64,000 nucleotides of DNA from Cryomorphaceae bacterium. Its GTDB lineage: Bacteria > Bacteroidota > Bacteroidia > Flavobacteriales > UBA7430. Below are positions 60,957 through 64,000 of this stretch, piece after piece; position 1 is the first letter of the stretch, and the number at the start of each line of letters is the position of its first letter. The notes under the pieces were generated by a model. It did no database searches and had not been told where the DNA came from. It saw nothing but the letters and a program-made list of their open reading frames with translations. The translations under genes and the position numbers were made by a program. The stretch covers positions 124,001 to 188,000 of the forward strand of contig BOWN01000003.1 of NCBI GenBank assembly GCA_019649675.1, given 5' to 3'.

Positions 60957-62296
60957 ATGTTTAAGAAAATTTTGATTGCCAATCGTGGTGAAATAGCTCT
61001 TCGTGTTATTCGTACTGTAAGAGAAATGGGTATTAAAACAGTGGCAGTATATTCTTCTGCAGATGCTGATAGTCTTCATGTTAAGTTTGCAGATGAGGCA
61101 GTATGTATAGGGCCTGCTCCTAGTACTGATTCATATTTAAAAATACCTAATATTATCGCAGCAGCCGAAATAACAAATGCAGATGCAATTCATCCTGGCT
61201 ATGGTTTTTTAGCTGAAAATTCTAATTTCTCTAAAATTTGTCAAGAAAACAATCTAAAGTTCATTGGTGCATCACCTGAGATGATTGATGGTATGGGAGA
61301 CAAAGCAAATGCTAAAGCAACTATGAAAGCTGCTGGTGTTCCAACAATACCTGGATCTGAAGGAATTTTAGAAACTTATGAAGAAGCTGAAAAACTAGCA
61401 CATGAAATAGGTTTCCCTGTCATGTTAAAAGCCACTGCCGGAGGAGGAGGTAAAGGTATGCGAGCTGTTTTTGAACCTGAGCACTTTCAGGCAGCTTGGG
61501 ATTCTGCTCGTCAAGAAGCAGGCGCGGCTTTTGGTAATGATGGGATGTATATGGAGAAGTTAATCGTTGAACCCCGTCATATTGAAATTCAAATTGTTGG
61601 AGATTCATCAGGTAAGGCTTGTCATTTATCTGAGAGAGATTGCTCGGTTCAGAGAAGACATCAGAAACTAACAGAAGAAGCACCTTCACCATTTATGACA
61701 AAGGAGCTCCGTGAAAAAATGGGAAAGGCGGCTATAAAAGCTGCTGAAGCGGTAAAATATGAAGGAGCAGGTACTGTCGAGTTTTTAGTTGACAAGGATC
61801 GCAATTTTTATTTTATGGAAATGAATACTCGTATCCAAGTCGAACATCCAGTTACAGAAGAAGTGATTAATTATGACTTGATAGCTGAGCAAATTAAAGT
61901 TGCTGCTGGAATTCCTATATCAGGTAAGAATTATGAACCATTTCTTCATGCAATTGAATGTAGGATCAATGCAGAAGATCCTATGAATGATTTTAGACCT
62001 TGCCCTGGTAAAATCACGAATTATCATGCACCTGGTGGATTAGGTGTTCGAGTTGATACTCATGTTTATTCTGGATATGTTATCCCGCCACATTATGATT
62101 CTATGATTGCTAAGCTTATTGTTGTTGCTCAAACTAGAGACGAAGCGATAGAAAAATGAAAAGGGCATTAAGAGAGTTCACAATTGAAGGTATTAAGACG
62201 ACTATTCCATTTCATTTGCAATTAATGGATAATGATGATTACAGATCGGGTAATTATACAACGAAGTTTATGGACGATTTTGTCTTAAAGAGATAA
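60957..62296 (+). CDS. accC: Biotin carboxylase (frame-broken near the end)
   Basis: About 446 residues. ATP-grasp enzyme that carboxylates biotin: [75 protein letters not shown] and [18 protein letters not shown]. The open frame stops at 62159; one more A near 62150 gives [22 protein letters not shown] and [13 protein letters not shown] with stop at 62296, as in the family. Ends convergent with dxs. Confidence 0.95.
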
Positions 62297-62318
62297 ATTA
62301 ATATTTAACTGTAAAATG

Positions 62319-62355
62319 AAAATCCCAATTTGTTGATACAGTTTGGGATTTTTTT
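62319..62355. terminator. Bidirectional terminator between accC and dxs
   Basis: Arms AAAATCCCAA and TTGGGATTTT around a 14-base loop with T runs on both strands. Confidence 0.8.
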
Positions 62356-62361
62356 GTAGAA

Positions 62362-64000
62362 TTAAACAGCAAGTTTTAATTTGCTTTTAATCTGTTCTAT
62401 TTTATTTTTCAGACTTTTTTTATCATATCCACAATAAGCGTGGAGTTGAGTTTGTGATCCATGTTCAATGAACTCATCAGGAATTCCTAAACGATATACT
62501 AATGAATTGTACTGATTATCTACCATAAATTCAATAACAGATGAGCCGACTCCTCCAGAAATACATCCATCTTCAATAGTTATGATGTGTTCATAATTTT
62601 GAAAGACCTCGTGAAGCATTTTTTGGTCAAGTGGCTTAGCAAATCTTAAATCATAGTGTCCAATATGCATACCTTCTTTATCATATTCATAACATAACTG
62701 TGAAGCATAGTTTCCTACATGACCTAAGGAAAGGATAGCAACATTTTCACCACTTCTTAGCTTTCGTCCTGTTCCTATTTCGATAGATTTAAAATCTGTT
62801 TTCCATTCAGGCATTACACCTTTACCACGTGGATACCTTATAGTAAAAGGTCCGTGTTTTTTTTCTTGAGCTGTATACATTAAATTTCTCAACTCTTCTT
62901 CATTCATGGGTGCAGAGATAATCATGTTTGGGATACATTTAAAATACGCAATGTCAAATGAACCGTGATGTGTTGGACCATCTTCTCCAACTAAGCCTGC
63001 ACGATCTAGACAAAACACCACACTTAAATTTTGAATAGCAACATCATGAATTACTTGATCATATGCTCTTTGCATAAATGTTGAATAAATATTACAAAAA
63101 GGAATTAGACCTTGAGTAGCCATTCCTGCTGAAAAAGTAACAGCATGTTGCTCTGCAATTCCAACATCAAATGCTCTGTCTGGTATTTCTTCCATCATAT
63201 ATTTGAGAGATGAACCAGTTGGCATTGCAGGAGTTACACCTACAATTTGTTTGTTTTTCTTAGCAAGTTCTATAATGGTATGTCCAAAGACATCTTGGTA
63301 TTTTGGAGCTTCATCTTTAGTATTAGAAACACTTAATATTTTACCTGTATCTTTATTAAAGATGCCTGGCGCATGCCATTTTGTAGTATTTCCATCTTCG
63401 GCAGGTTTGTATCCTTTACCTTTTTTTGTCACACAATGAAGTATTTTTGGGCCAGGAATATCTTTTAAATCTTCTAAAATTTTAACTAGATGTTCAACAT
63501 CATGACCATCAACAGGTCCAAAGTATCTAAAGTTAAGTGATTCGAAATAATTGCTTTGCTCTAGCATAGATGATTTAATGGCGTTTTCTATTTTTTGAAC
63601 AATAGATTGCGCATTAGGTCCAAATTTGCTGAATTTACCAAGTAGGTCCCAAACATCATCTTTGATTTTGTTGTAAGTGTGTGAAGTTGTAATGTCGGTT
63701 AAGTATTCTTTTAATGCTCCTACGTTTGGGTCGATTGACATACAGTTGTCGTTTAATACAACTAAAATATTAGAGTCTGCCATACCTGCATGATTCAGAG
63801 CTTCAAAAGCTTGTCCACCGGTAAGGGCGCCATCTCCAATTACTGCAATATGTTGTTTGTTTTCTTCATTTTTAAGAGATGATGCAATTGACATTCCGAG
63901 GGCTGCACCAATAGATGTAGAGGAGTGGCCAACACCAAAAGTATCAAATTCACTTTCAGAACGTTTAGGGAATCCACTAAGGCCTTTGTATTTTCTATTT
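62362..64000 (-). CDS. dxs: 1-deoxy-D-xylulose-5-phosphate synthase (5' partial)
   Basis: The frame is open to the window edge, so the N-terminus lies outside. It reads FDTFGVGHSSTSIGAALGMSIA (from about 63960), GDGALTGGQAFEALNHAG with the TPP-binding GDG and N-x-N-type residues, CLDRAGLVGEDGPTHHGSFD, IRYPRGKGV and the transketolase C-domain IEDGCISGGVGSSV. Makes DXP for isoprenoids by the MEP route and for PdxJ. All visible motifs intact. Confidence 0.95.
   Translation of the reverse strand, partial: NRKYKGLSGFPKRSESEFDTFGVGHSSTSIGAALGMSIASSLKNEENKQHIAVIGDGALTGGQAFEALNHAGMADSNILVVLNDNCMSIDPNVGALKEYLTDITTSHTYNKIKDDVWDLLGKFSKFGPNAQSIVQKIENAIKSSMLEQSNYFESLNFRYFGPVDGHDVEHLVKILEDLKDIPGPKILHCVTKKGKGYKPAEDGNTTKWHAPGIFNKDTGKILSVSNTKDEAPKYQDVFGHTIIELAKKNKQIVGVTPAMPTGSSLKYMMEEIPDRAFDVGIAEQHAVTFSAGMATQGLIPFCNIYSTFMQRAYDQVIHDVAIQNLSVVFCLDRAGLVGEDGPTHHGSFDIAYFKCIPNMIISAPMNEEELRNLMYTAQEKKHGPFTIRYPRGKGVMPEWKTDFKSIEIGTGRKLRSGENVAILSLGHVGNYASQLCYEYDKEGMHIGHYDLRFAKPLDQKMLHEVFQNYEHIITIEDGCISGGVGSSVIEFMVDNQYNSLVYRLGIPDEFIEHGSQTQLHAYCGYDKKSLKNKIEQIKSKLKLAV

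Noticed and set aside
1-64000. CRISPR arrays, insertion sequences, prophage, integrons, toxin-antitoxin or defence genes
   Set aside because: I looked for spaced direct repeats, transposase/integrase motifs and known defence families and saw none.

Overview
The window is a low-GC (about one third G+C by eye) chromosomal segment of a bacterium in the Bacteroidota, almost certainly order Flavobacteriales. Support comes from family content and gene order: alternative complex III (ActE/ActF), type IX secretion (PorG-like barrel, three cargo proteins with T9SS C-terminal domains), the gliding ABC subunit GldA, the futalosine menaquinone enzyme MqnC, Bacteroidota-specific families (DUF3127, DUF3098, DUF3108, DUF5777, DUF6089, DUF6341, DUF6427) and TAnnTTTG-type -7 promoter boxes. 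It is gene-dense and mostly housekeeping. I see no CRISPR array, insertion sequence, integrase, prophage, toxin-antitoxin or defence island.

Layout. 0-1.8 kb: end of an alternative complex III operon (actE, actF). 1.9-3.4 kb: DUF3127 protein with an SSB-like tail, flavin reductase, tRNA-Leu(UAG). 3.5-8.7 kb: aspartate kinase, exonuclease III, a secreted M43 metalloprotease and an OmpA lipoprotein. 8.7-16.2 kb, minus strand: the conserved flavobacterial envelope cluster CBS protein-nadK-porG-uppS-bamA-skp-skp-murI. 16.3-25.9 kb: pdxJ, hydrolase, DUF819 transporter, trpS, plsC-gatC, tadA, an RluB-like pseudouridine synthase, a barrel protein, histidine kinase and hemW, followed by the scar of a divergent two-component pair. 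26.2-32.4 kb, minus: DUF554, ClC channel, rlmG, metK with a structured leader, gldA. 32.5-34.4 kb: rsgA-dtd-mazG. 34.4-41.5 kb, minus: barrel protein, bioB, ketoacyl synthase, secreted SGNH hydrolase, uppP-DUF3098-ftsX, DUF3108. 41.6-45.2 kb: OB-fold protein, cytochrome lipoprotein-YceI-DUF5777 set, DUF6427/DUF6341. 45.2-55.7 kb: purD, acyl-CoA carboxylase carboxyltransferase, lepA, a 1171-residue T9SS cargo, ribE, mqnC. 55.7-64 kb: pepA, pdxA, the DUF177-rpmF-fabH-accB-accC fatty-acid operon and a partial dxs.

About 24 of some 65 genes are broken by frameshifts. Most are essential or conserved genes (bamA, uppS, nadK, accC, pepA). Wherever I could resolve the break, adding one base to a homopolymer restores the protein. 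This points to base-deletion errors in the sequence, worst between 9.9 and 16.2 kb, rather than gene decay. I annotate these as whole genes and say where the frame breaks. The exception is 25.89-26.17 kb, which looks like a genuine deletion (or misjoin) that removed the middle of a histidine-kinase/response-regulator pair.

I did not find a convincing undescribed multi-gene system. The best leads are the metK leader RNA, the two-component deletion scar, the hairpin pair upstream of rsgA and the SSB-like tail on the DUF3127 protein.
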